DNA from: Aspidapion aeneum
Taxonomy: Eukaryota; Arthropoda; Insecta; Coleoptera; Brentidae
NCBI GenBank assembly: GCA_963576565.1
Contig: OY755042.1
Span: forward strand, 106,259,314-106,323,313
Length of the DNA: 64,000 bases
Direction: 5' to 3'
Shown: one piece after another, positions 1 through 12,500 of the stretch
Layout of the letters: every line of letters begins with the position of its first letter
How positions within the stretch are numbered: the stretch's first letter is position 1
Translations under genes and position numbers: made by a program
Notes under the pieces: model-generated
The model's database searches: none
What the model saw: only the letters and a program-made list of their open reading frames with translations
What the model was told of the DNA's origin: nothing

Positions 1-134
1 CTTTCGACCTGTTGTACTTTCGACCTTTTGTATTTTCGACCTTTTGTAATTTCGACCTTTTGTACTTTCGACCTTTTGTATTTTCGACCTTATTTTTTCG
101 ACCTTTTGTACTTTCGACCTTTTATCCGCCGCCC
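1..134 (+). mobile_element. Right arm of foldback element A (16-bp tandem arm)
   Basis: About eight imperfect copies of a 16-bp unit (tttcgaccttttgtac) end in ttatccgccgccc, the same terminus as the complete element at 18781-19129. The left part lies outside the window. The DNA that follows from 135 (attaaaaacatacc) also occurs without the element at about 4718 (attaaaaaacatacc), which gives an empty-site relative. The reading frame through the arm is a repeat artefact. Confidence 0.75.
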
Positions 135-240
135 ATTAAAAACATACCTACTACTACTATGTTTGGGGTTTCTAATTCTATGTATTTTATAAATAAACTA
201 ACCCATGCCCACCCAAAATTCGCCATTCTGCTGAAATAAT
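135..240 (+). repeat. R1 dispersed repeat, fragment
   Basis: This matches 4718-4800 in sequence and order (acataccNactactac, then gtttggRgttt). It is the flank of the element A right arm. From here to the first exon (503) I see only unremarkable AT-rich intron. Confidence 0.5.
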
Positions 241-502
241 TGAAATGTATTGTAATGGGCGTAAATTAAAACATCCTTCCTCCACGCACAACTAACTGCA
301 TTGCATAGGGTTAACAAATTTCATATAATTTCTAAATTAAAAAGAATTGCATAAAATAAAATAAAATAAAGATGTTTTAAACATAAAACAAGAAACGTGA
401 CACCTTTGCACTACCTCACTAGCTGCCTCTGCTATATGGACTCCACTGTATCATTGAGTAATCAGATATCTAACTACTACTGAGCATTTTTGTTTATTTT
501 AG

Positions 503-591
503 AGGTTCAGGAGAACATCAAATAGCAATTCTCAGATCAAAAATTTTGTCTGTGTATTCACTAGTCACCAAAATTGGCAAAACTGAACATG
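503..591 (+). CDS. BBS9: BBS9 exon 1 in window (beta-propeller)
   Basis: The exon follows an ag at 501-502 and ends before gtaagt at 592. It encodes GSGEHQIAILRSKILSVYS and then LVTKIGKTEHG, matching the human propeller segment that precedes the YEHNLQRT motif. It ends one base into a codon, and exon 2 supplies the remaining two bases to give the glycine of HGNQ. The acceptor could also be the ag at 503-504. The preceding coding exons are outside the window. Confidence 0.85.
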
Positions 592-3500
592 GTAAGTTAG
601 TTTACAGGGTTTATCTTACAAATTTTAACCACATGTTCTGATTCTATAAAGTAGGTGTATAAAAATAATCTAATAAAATTCAAACCGAAAAGACGCTAAA
701 AATTTAAAAATTTGTAAAAACCCACTTATTTTAGCAAAAGCTATTCGAAATTATTCAGTGACATGAATGCAAGTTTGGGTGCTTTAAATTCAATTTTGAA
801 TGATTTTCAACAGCGTTTGTCTAAAAAGTATATGAAGTAACTAAAGTTTGACTTACGGTAACTGGCCCTAAGTACGGAAATCAACAAGATGATTTTTACC
901 CTTATAAAAATCGAAGAGATGGTGACAACTTTTTAGGGTGGATGGTGAATCTTTTTACTTTTTCGGACGTATTGAATGCATTGAAACCTTCAGGAAAAGT
1001 CTAAAAATATTTAGGAAAAGTATGGAAAACTCGGGAAATGCTCTAGAAATATTCAGGAAATGTTTTGAAATTTCGGAAAAAGGCTGGAAAATTTCAGGAA
1101 AAGAAATGTTCAGCAAAAGTCTGAAAATCTCGAAAATATTTGAGAAAAGTATGAAAAACTCGGAAAATGTTCTGTAAAAATCTATAAAATCTTAGGAAAA
1201 GTCTGGAAAATTTTTTGATGATTTTGTTTTAAATCTCTTGTGTGTATAAAATAAATATAAAACAGTTTTAAACCTCTGTTACAATTTACAAATTGTTAAA
1301 AGACTTTTCTTATGACCTATAAAACAAACAAGACCCAAAATATTAAAATAAAAAATTTAACTTACCATAATAACAAACTGCAAAATATTCTTTAAATAGA
1401 AAAATCTTATGTTTCTTTACTGACAATTACTTTAGAGGTTTTAGTTTAAGTTCAACAAAGCTTAGAATGTGACTACCGACTTGCCTCCTCAAAGTTTTGG
1501 TTTTTATTGAAAGTAGGTTGGACCTAAGTAATCTATTATCCCCTGTTTGAAGAGCTTGCAGGAACGAAGTCAGTGGCGTTGCTGATAATCCTAAAATTTA
1601 CTTTATATTCTAGCTAATGATCTAAACAAGAAAACCTAAACGAAAACAGAGATAAAATTACATATTATAGACAACACTTTCTTATCTCACAAGTGTTTCA
1701 TAGCCAATCTAAAGAAAAAACCCTCTATCCTCCAAACTATCTATTTACTTAAGGTCTCTCGCTTAAACATTACAACTCAGTAGTTTTTCTCGCATCAACC
1801 ACCTGCTGTGTAGGTAGGTGGCAACCAACAGTTTAACATTATGAAGGGAGGCGGAACCACTCTCTTATCTCTGCAAAATCATGTTTTGCGCTTTTCGTTT
1901 TTTTTTTTTTGGTTTCGTACAGTGACACAGTCAAGGATAATTTACATTCCTGACAATATATAGGCAAAGTCTGGAAATGTTGAGGAAAAGTCTGGAATAT
2001 TTCTGGAAAAGTCTGGAAAAAAGCCATCGTTGTCAACCAAAAAAATGGTGGACTGGGTTCAGTGTATTTTGTGTAAAAAGTGACTAAACTGCACTTTATT
2101 TAAAAATATAAAACATTTGGGACCCCTGACGTCTGATAGCTAAGAAATACAAAGTTTTTTTATAATATAAATATAAATAAAGGTATTATTTGCTTATGAT
2201 ATATTCATATCACGAACAGTCCCATAGTTCGGGAATGGGGTGAGATGATGAAAATCCGTTAATTCTTGCATTCTTTTTTTTGTTTTGAAAATTAGTTACT
2301 TTTGAGTTAAGATTTACATTTTAGAACTCTTTATTGATGTTACGTAAAGATTCCGGAATATAAACAAACTTTCAGTTTTTTTCCATAGGGATTTAAAACT
2401 GTTATCACCATCTCACCCGGTTTACCCTATCATACAATATAAGGGCGGCCACCAGTCATAAAATCATAATAAGTCATAGAATTTGGCTTTGTGTAAAAAC
2501 AAAATTGTTGACTTCCGTTCCATGGGTCAGTTACCGTTACAAGTCAAACTGTATTAAAAACCTAAAAAAATAAAAGATTTTTTTCTTCATAAATTTGGTT
2601 AAAGTTTAATTCCAATTTGATTGGTCCACTGGGCAGTGTGAGTAAGTCAGTGAGCTGTTTATTTTAACACTTAAACTGCCACCCTTTGTTTTCTTTTTCT
2701 TTTATTTTCTTTTCTTTTGGAAAACTGTTAAATATTTAATTCTTCTCCTAGAAACCACAAAACCTCTAAATATTAAAGGGTATGGTAACGCATGAAAAAT
2801 AACAGAAGATTCCTTGTTCGATATAATAAAGAATGCAGTTTTATCACATTTTAGATTTTAACTCATATGGGATCATAGTAGCCAAAACGTGATAGTGGAG
2901 AAAATATTAATTTTTTTGGCCCACCCGGTATAATATCTCTTTACTTGTCATCTTAAAAATCAAGATGGCGGACAGACTTAAACTTGACATTTCAAAGAGT
3001 GTTTATTCTTATGTTTTGGAAATATTTTAGACCTTTTTTTTAAATTAGTGTAAGAGTTGTCCAAATATTAATTTTTATTTCAATCACTGTTTTACCCATT
3101 AAATGAATTCTTACTGAACCGATTTCAATGAAGTAAAAAGCTTTAAGGTGAGGATTGATTGGTTTTAAAAAATAATTTTCAAAATCTGAATCTGAATATT
3201 TTAAAATCCAAGGTGGCGGACTGAACCGATGTTAATGATTCGTACCTCGTTCTGCCTGGCGGAAATATAGATTTGGGCAAGTTTAATTCTGACTGCGATC
3301 TGGGGTTTTAAAATGACAGTTAAAGCAATATTTTTGTTCAAAATCCTGATCAACTGCCTGCAAAGTGCAGTTTGTTCTAATAAAATCAGTGGTATATACA
3401 ATAATTTTGTAGTAAGTGCCTCGCTACAAGCCCAAACAATTTATGCTCAAGAGAACACAAGGCAAACAATTTCAAGGCGCGTATTCACTTTAGTATGAAT

Positions 3501-6500
3501 GCAAACGAAGCATTCGTTTGGTCCCGCTGCGAGGCTTGCGAAGTAGCAGTTTGCTAAACCTCGCCTATGTAACATTTATTTATCAATAAAGACGATTTAT
3601 TATTATTATATAATTCCGCCTCAAATGAATACGCGGCTTAAGGTCCGGCGGCTAATCGTCCGCGGTGAATTGTCGCATTCCCTGTCTGATTACCTATAGG
3701 TATGCGATATCACTGCACACACAACTGGAGTAATATTCCGATCCAAATATGTATTCACTATCAATATTAATAATTGTGCTTTAAATTTGTCATGTTTGCT
3801 TCTGCAAAATGTAAATATTTTAACCAAAATTACAAAAAGCGACTTTGCTACCGACTCGCATCAACTCGCAGCGAAACGCAACTAATGGCGATGTTCAGGC
3901 AGTGCGACTGCTATATTATAGAAGGCGCTGCCTCTATAGTATATATTTTTTAATGTTTAAAAAACAAAACATTTATTAGCTTCATATATCTTAAATTCAA
4001 CGTTAGAAGGGAGATCTAGGAAAAACAGTATAAAAAATAACCATATATTGATGGTATTATTTTTAATGTTAGTGAAATTATGGTTATTTTAATGCTGGTT
4101 TCTTAACGTTATTAAGAAAATTAATTTTTGTTAGAAAAAAACATTTGTTTAACGTTTTTTACGATTTTGTGCTTAGTAAATATGGGCGAACAAACCATGC
4201 GTAACCATGCCCGCAGTCTTTATCCATGTTTTTTTTTGTATAGGAAACCAGTCCTTCCTTCAGCTGGTGTACGAGCACAAACTTCGAAAGTCGGCGTACA
4301 ACTTCGTTATCGGACCGTTTGGGAGAATTCAAAAGAGGGATTTTATATGCGTCCAGTCCCTGGACGGTCTGCTAATGTTTTTCGAACAGGAAAGTCCGGG
4401 TTTTTATGTTGCCCTTCCTGATTTTTTGTTGCCTGGACCCCTGGATTATGTGTCGAAAAGCGACGGATTTGTCTCGATTAACTCCGTTTGGGAAATCGTA
4501 TCGGTAGGGTAAGATATCAGGCTTTTTATTAAGTAGGGGATAGAGTGGACACGTTTTTATTTGCCGGGAAAATAAAGCTAATGCTGCAAACACACAAACA
4601 GTAGAGTTACATATTGGAGAAGAATCGATTCCATATTGCGTTATGTACAGGGGTATCCATTATAAAAGAGTCAGTTAAAAGAAAATCGGGGTGTTTCGCC
4701 CAAATGTTTACCCACAAGTCATTAAAAAACATACCAGTACTACTTTGTTTGGAGTTTTTAATTCTATTTAAAAAATGTGTTAGTTGGGTGTATTTTGACC
4801 TATCTAAGCAATATCGCCGTGATGTCTGTCTGTGTGTATATTATTTCTGTCCGTAACACGATAGCTCATAAACCGCTGAACCGATTTTCATAAAATTTTC
4901 AGGTAAAATAGTGTTCGACACTGTTACGAGCTAATTAGATTTTGGTCAAAATCCATTAATGCTAATGACAGGTTTTTGACAATTGAACACTTAAAAAAAT
5001 GCTAACTTTTTAACAGCGGCGTAGCGTGGTTCAAAGGGCGGAAGGGTAGAGGATTAAAAGGGCGCCAATTTTTTTTACGTAGAAATAAGTATCAAGTTAA
5101 AATAGCTTCCTACTTTTTTTATTATTATTAATTAAATTGCTTATATTAATATGGTGTCGAATTTAAATGGCACGCTACCGATACTCTATAGCGGGTTAAT
5201 ATTTTGTTTTTTGGAAAAAAATCAAAAACCCTTTGCACCTAGTTTTTTTCGGAAAAATCGAACCAAAGATAGATATAGGTGCAAAAAATTTGCGCCGCAG
5301 GCGAAAATTTTTGAAAAATCAAGTATTTTGTGGAAAAAATGGTGCCAAAGAAGAAAATTTTTAACAAGAACATTTTAGAAAACTAAAATTATTGAACTAA
5401 ATAAGTCGCCAAAATTTTCAGGAAAAATGGGACCAAATACAAAAGTTAGTTTCAAAGGTATTTAAGCGCCGCAGTTAGTTAGTTTCGTAGCTAGGTATTT
5501 TTGTGTAGGCAAACAATAAATTTGGCGCCCCCTTACCTAAACCCTTACTCCACAAAAATTAAAAATAATAATACTTTACGGAAAAACGGCTAAACTAAAA
5601 AAAAAACTATTGAAAAATTAAAAGAAAATTCGTTGTAGGCGAAAATTTAAAAAAAAATTTTATCAATATTTTGTATTAATTGCGCCGCAGGCGAAAATTT
5701 TTTAAAAATTAAGTATTTATTTTTAAATAAAAAGAAAAAAGAAACGTAATAGAACTAAGGGATAAAGTGGATGAGATCAATTGTATCCCCAACTTTTGTA
5801 TTTTAACCACATAATTTTTTTTTTGTTTTAAATAACAGGACAATACAAAAAAATAAAGCACAATTTTAATTTTATCCCCATAAAATACACAAGACGCTAG
5901 CCCTACCAATTCCACTTTCGATCCCTGACTTCGCATGCGCAGATCGACCAATATTATTTACCCCATGTATTAGAATAAATGAACAGGGTGATTTTCACTT
6001 AAATGATTCTAACCACATGAAAATAGAGTTTCAGAAACCTAACCTAACGAAACCTAATCAAATCTAACCGAACCAAACCAAAGCAAACTAAACCAATAAT
6101 TAAAAAAAAAACTTTCCTGACTTCCTACCCGGGATCCTAGAGGATGTGAATCCGAACCGGACCGTACCGAACCGCACCTATCCAAACCTAACCATACCCA
6201 ACTAAACCTAATTAGCAGTGTTGTAGTTTAGTTTGGTTAGCTTAGGTTTGGTTCAGTTTAGTTAGGTTCGGTTCGGTTTGGTTCGGTTCGGATTCACATC
6301 CTCTAGGATCCCGGGTAGGAAGTCAGGGAAGTTTTTTTTTGAAAAAAATTATTGGTTCAGTTTGCTTTGGTTCGATTCGGTTAGATTTAGGTTTCGTTAG
6401 GTTAGGTTTTTGAAACTTTCTATTTTCATGTGGTTAGAATCATTCAAGTGAAAATCACCCTGTATTCATCTAATCTAATACATGAGGTAAATAATATTGA

Positions 6501-9500
6501 TAGATCTGCGCATGCGAAGTCAGGGATCGAAAGTGGACTTGGCTTGGTAGGGCTAGCGTCTTGTCATAAAATACTACTTTTGTTTCAGTTGGTCAGACAT
6601 TACAAGAAAAAAAAAAATAATTCCCAAAAGGAGTATTCAAACGATAGTTGAAGATGTTTATGTATTATTTATTCATTTCATTTAGTTAAACAAATATCGT
6701 ATGTATCTTAATGTATCACTATACCGTGTCCATTGTCAGTGGCGCACCCAGGAATTTTCCTTTGTGAGGAGGGGGCCGAGGCCTCATAATACCGTTTTTT
6801 TATGCAATTTTTTGTGTTTATTCATGAAATATGTGAAAAATATCTAAAAAAATCTTTAGCTTGGGGGCCCGGGCCCCGCCCCACCCCCTAAGTGCACCAT
6901 TGTTGCCCTGGACTTGGGGATAAAATGGGCAATTGTTTTGCAAGGCTTTTTTTGCTAGTTTCACTAGAAATCCCTGTATAATAACATTATGTTACCACAG
7001 GATCAAAAGATAAATAGGTATATTTTAAATATATTGTTAAGCTAGCGCGTTTGCATAAAAAACTATTAATAAAATGCCAAAAACTGTCCATTCCATCCCG
7101 ATCGTCCCTATTGTTTGAACTCCTACTAAAATCAAAATCTTATACTCCGGCTTTTGAATGAAAATATTTAAAAAAAATTTAACAATCTGCACTGCAAAAG
7201 TTAAGAACATGTCGCTCATATCGCATCCTCAGAACGAAAATGACAACCCGAAATTTAGACATTTTAACTTTTAGTGATAAAACGACAAAGTTACATGCCC
7301 TTCATCAATTATATTACCTAGTTATACTGCCTTCCAAAATTTAATATCAATCTAGAAATCTATGCAGGGTGTTCGGCACATGAACCGTCAAAGTTTTTTG
7401 GGATATTGTTGGGGTCATTTTCTACCTTTTCAACCTTGGAACTTGGGTCCTAAGAGTCACGGCTAATAAGATATGAATTTTTAATTTTTTTTTCTCAAAT
7501 TATCCAAAATCCCACCTTTAAACCCTCGTAAGCTTTTTATCTATTTTTTATAATTCTGTAATCTTATGCTTTTTCAACTAATTAATAGATTTGTTAAAAT
7601 TGATGTACCAAAGAGTATTAAAGAATATTAGTGATTTTGTGAAAGAAAATCAATTTCAAAATTAAAAATCAAAAAAAGTTCATTCATTCATTCATTTTCT
7701 TTTAAAAACTTCTTTATTTGATTACCTTTCTAACGGTATGCTACACATTGAGAAAAAAAATACATTTCTGCTTTAAAATACGGATATTCCGTCAGAAGGG
7801 CGAGACTCGTTCAGAATTGGTAAGAAAAACAATTTGATGTTTATGATCGTTTACCTACTTAAACAAAAGTTAAACTTTTAACAATAATGTATTGTGTTCT
7901 TTATTTATAAATTTTGTTCGAAACGATCATAAACATCAAATTGTTTTTCTTATCAAGTCCGAACGGTTATTGCCCGTCTCACGGAATATCCGTATTTTAA
8001 AGCAGAATTGTTTTTTTTAATCAAAGTGTAGCATACCGTTAGAAAGGTAATCAACTAGAGAAGTTTTTAAAAGAAAATGAAGTTTTCAAGTGTCGATACT
8101 TGTTTTAATTTCTAATTTTGAAATTGATTTTCTTTCACAAAATCACTAATGTTTTTTAATAAAAAACCTCGTATGTCCCTTTGGTACAAACATTTTAACA
8201 AATCTATTAATTAGATGAAGTAGCATAAGATTACAGAATTATAAAAAAAATGGTGCTTTTCCAGACATTAATAAAAAGCTTACGAGGGTTTAAAAGTGGG
8301 ATTTTGGGTAATTTGAGAAAAAAATTAAAAAATTCATAACTATTTAGCCGTGACTCTAAGGACCCAAGTTCCAAGGTTGAAAGGGTAGCAAATGTATGTA
8401 TAATAAGAAATTCAAATATGTATTAGTTATACCGAAATTGTTTGATGTTTCTTTTTTACCGAAAACAAAAATGTTTGAGTTAGGTCAGTATTGTTCTAAG
8501 GGCGCGATATGTTCATATGAAATATTTTTCTCAAAATTGATCCAATCCTTCAATATTAGCGGCTTATTATTCAATAACGCCCTATATAATAAATACATAA
8601 AGTAACCTGCTTTATGCTTAAACATAATATGCATAGATTTTAGCAATAAGCATCTCTTTAGGTACAAAGCCCTTTCAGATTCGTCTATTGAGCCAGATTC
8701 GATCTATTCAAAGCCGAAAATCATCTTTGATTGGAGCTACCAATTAGGGGAGCCTGCTTTGGATATGGCTGTCGTTAGCTCAATGGGGTTAGTTATAACG
8801 TCATATAAGGGACCTAAGCCAAATAAAGCCCGCAAGCTTAATAAGGCCCACAGGTAATATCAGCAAAACTGTTCCTGAGGCCACCGAGAGCAGTGTGTGT
8901 GTATATTACACTGGTCGGCATGAAAATCGGCCCTGACACTATTTTTGCCGATTCTTATGTAAAATGACCTCCTGAAGCCAAATATGAACTCCGTTTTACC
9001 CCATCACCCCCCATTTTTGGAGGAGACCCCCTACCTATTTTTACTGCTTTTCGATAGTTTGGTGGGATGGAAAGGATTATTTTGGCCTTAACATCATTAT
9101 TTCTGAGGTACTGGAGACGTTTAGTGTTCTCAAACATTAATATTTGTAGCAAGGTGGTAGGCCCAAGGGGAATTTCGCGGGTGGGAATCACTGTACAGGG
9201 TGTCCCAAATTGGGCACTTTTGGGGGGTTTAAGGTAGTTCTAGGGAAGGTAGAGAAAAACTGACCACGCATTGCGAGGCTCAAATTTCAAGAGAAGACTT
9301 ATAGTGAAAACCGCATTTTGAAATATCGTCTCGTCTTTGAGCTACGGGGGCTTTTTGAAAAGTCTGCATTTTTGAAGGGGGTCTATAACTTCGTTATTAG
9401 TGGAAATTTTGATTTAGAGTAAATTGCAGTTTTATAGACTTTGTCACGAGGAATTCATCCGCTAAATTATATTTTAACTGTCACTTTTAGTTTTTGAGAT

Positions 9501-12500
9501 ATGACATAAAGTTGCATTTTTTCTTATGGAATAGCCTATATTTTAATTAATTTTCGAATTTGTCATTGAATTCTTTTCAAAATGGTGTATCATATGTCAT
9601 AGTTTGATTGAGCGGTTTAGGAGATATTCAGCTTTTTCACTTATTTCTAGTGCGCTATGATTTCCTGCTGAGGCAGGTAAAGGCACTCCAGTATTTTTAT
9701 TATTTTACACAGTCACAAATATAGTAAGGCTGGTTTGAAAAAATTATAATTAAGCTGACGGCCCTTAAAGCCTAGTTATAAAAAGTAAAAAAAAAAAGAT
9801 ACATATTTCAAAATAAAATTAAAGCGCTTTTGTGCAAAATAATTTCACATCAAAGCGTAATGTCAAATTGTTTAAACAATTGAAAACAATGACAAAACGC
9901 CAAGATGCAAGGCCAACTTGATTTGCATAGTATAAGACAACAAAACTATAGGAGCATTGAAGTAGGATTTGACCGCAAGGCTTTCACGTCAATGGCGCAT
10001 GACGTCATTCAACGCACACTAGACAAAAATAAAAAACTTTAATTATCTCCGAAACCGCTCAATTAAACTATGACATATGATACATTATTTTGAAATGAAT
10101 TCAATCACGAATTCGAAAATTAATTAAAATATAGGCCATTCCATAAGAAAAATTGCAACTTTATGTCATATCTCAAAAACTAAAAGTGACGGTTAAAATC
10201 TAATTTAGCGGTTAAATTCCCCGTGACAAAGTCTATAAAATTGCAATTTACTCTAAATCAATATTTCCAATAATAACGAAGTTATAGACCCCCCTCCAAA
10301 ATGCTGAATTTTCAAAAAGCACCCGTAGCTCAAAGACGAGACTATATTTCAAAATGCGGTTTTCACTATAAGTCTTCTCTTGAAATTTGAGCCTCGCAAT
10401 GCGTGGTCAGTTTTTCTCTACCTTCCCTAGAAGTACCTTAAACCCCCCAAAAGTGCCCAATTTGGGACACCCTGTACATTTTTCTGGGAATCGCACGTGG
10501 ACTGGAAGACACCTGAAAATCTCTGGGAATCACTAGGAATAATTAGTAAAAAATGGAAATCACTGTATGTTTTTAAGGGTGGCGAATTTCCCTTCGGGTA
10601 GGCCCTTTTTCATCGGGGGGGACGGTTCCGCATCAATGATAAATGGACATCGTGGATTCTTCCGTTTTACATACATTGTTCAGTTATTTTTTTTAAATTT
10701 TAGTAGTACGTTGAGTTTTAACAGTCCTTTAATCCCGAAAGATAATATTCACTTGCCGCCTTTGCACATCCAACTCGAACTGACCAAACGGTTTGTAAAA
10801 GCAGTGTACAAAACAGGTGACGCATTCATATTTATGAAAACTAAATTGCCTCGTCTTAGTGAGGCTAGAATCAAGGAAGGTGTTTTAGTGGCGCCTCAGA
10901 TTAGACAACTTTTTCAAGATTCGAAGTTTATTGAACACCTGAATCAAAATGAAAAAGAAACTTGGTTTGCATTCCAAAACGTGTGTAAGAACTTCCTGGG
11001 TAGCCACAAAAATGATGATTATGTCGCTCAGGTCGAGGAATTGCTCTTAACCTACAAGGCCATGGGATGTAACATGTCTTTTAAAGTACACTCGTACGTA
11101 CCTTCACTAGCATCTGGACTTCTTTTCTGAAAGTTTAGGAGTAGTCTCGGATGAACACGGAGAACGGATTTATCAAGACATCGCTAAGTTGGAAAATTGA
11201 TTTTCAGGGAAGTTTAATACAAGCATGTTGGCGTAGTTTTTGAAACGACAGGGTTGTACCTCAAGGTATAAAAGGAAAGCAAGTACCAAGTGAAGGTACA
11301 GATCTTTTTATTTATTATTATTTACAACTAAAATAATTCTCTTCACTCCTAAATATTTACATTTATGTAGATAAGATTATCATTATCATCGAAAAGTGAT
11401 AAAAATAGATAAAAGGGCTGCTCCCCCAAAAATGGTGGGTGGTAAAAGAAAATGCAAGCTATATTGGGATTCAAGGCGTCATTGTACATAAGAATTAGCA
11501 GAAATAATGCCAGGGCTCAAGATTTTTTATTTTTTGCAGACCAGTGTTATTTCTGTCCGTAACACGATAGCTCCTAAACCGTTGACCCGATGTTCATAAA
11601 ATTTTCAGGGAAATTAGTGTTCGACACTCTTACGAGCTGGTTACATTGTGGTCAAAATCCATTAATGCTAATGAGTTTTTTGACAATAAATTTTTTTTAT
11701 AAATGTATAACTTTTTAATGGAGCGTCGTCTGAATATGTGGTTTTCGGAATATAGTAGACTACATTTGCTCAATAATTTTTGTTATAACCAGAAACTTTG
11801 TAAGAGCTTCAGTTTTCAAGATATTTACAAAAACCTGGAGGTGAGTTGGCTACGAGGGGCAACACCCAGACTTACCTGAAATCAACAGGATTTGCTCCAC
11901 CGCTGGTTACCACAAACCCCAGTTTACACCCAAATCGTCGTCAGTTTTCTGAGTGGTTACGTAACCCGACGTGGCCCGCACTCACCCGGTCTTAAAATAC
12001 GTTATAGGGAAAAAAGTCCGGAAATATGTCTTGCCTGCCTATTTATCAACTATTTATGCCAAGTTGCAATAATAGTTATTGACGTCAATGGGTTTATATC
12101 GACTTATAGGTTGTCCCGAAAAGTTATTGCGAATAATACTTATTAAGTTTCTTTTTAATTATTTTGGAAATATTGGTTTGACTTTATGTTAAGCGCCCTT
12201 CGTGACAATATCATAGCTTCACTTGAAGTGTGCTAATAGGCTAGCTAGTATCAGATCCGTCATGGATCCATTTATTTGTTATTATTACTAAAATACTAAA
12301 CTGTTTGAAAATTATTTAGATATTTTTGTTTACCGAAAAAGTTATATACCTTTAAAGAAATTGTTAAAAAATTTGATGCGGGCCTTATTGGGGCCATGCA
12401 TGGGTTTTGTTAGGAACCTTATAAAGGAAACAAGAAAATTCGGAAAAAAGTGCGAAATATAGTAGAAATATTCTACAGAAAAAAAACAAATATTTTAATG

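Noticed and set aside
12..239. Phe/Pro-rich frame over the element A arm (also 18672-19172 and the minus-strand basic frame 18872-19144)
   Set aside because: Translation of 16-bp transposon arm repeats.
4128..4421. Alternative frame over BBS9 exon 2
   Set aside because: It is out of frame with the conserved BBS9 product that occupies 4244-4508.
11892..12146. 84-codon frame after the R1 copy
   Set aside because: No recognisable domain or splice context; lies in repeat-rich intron 3.
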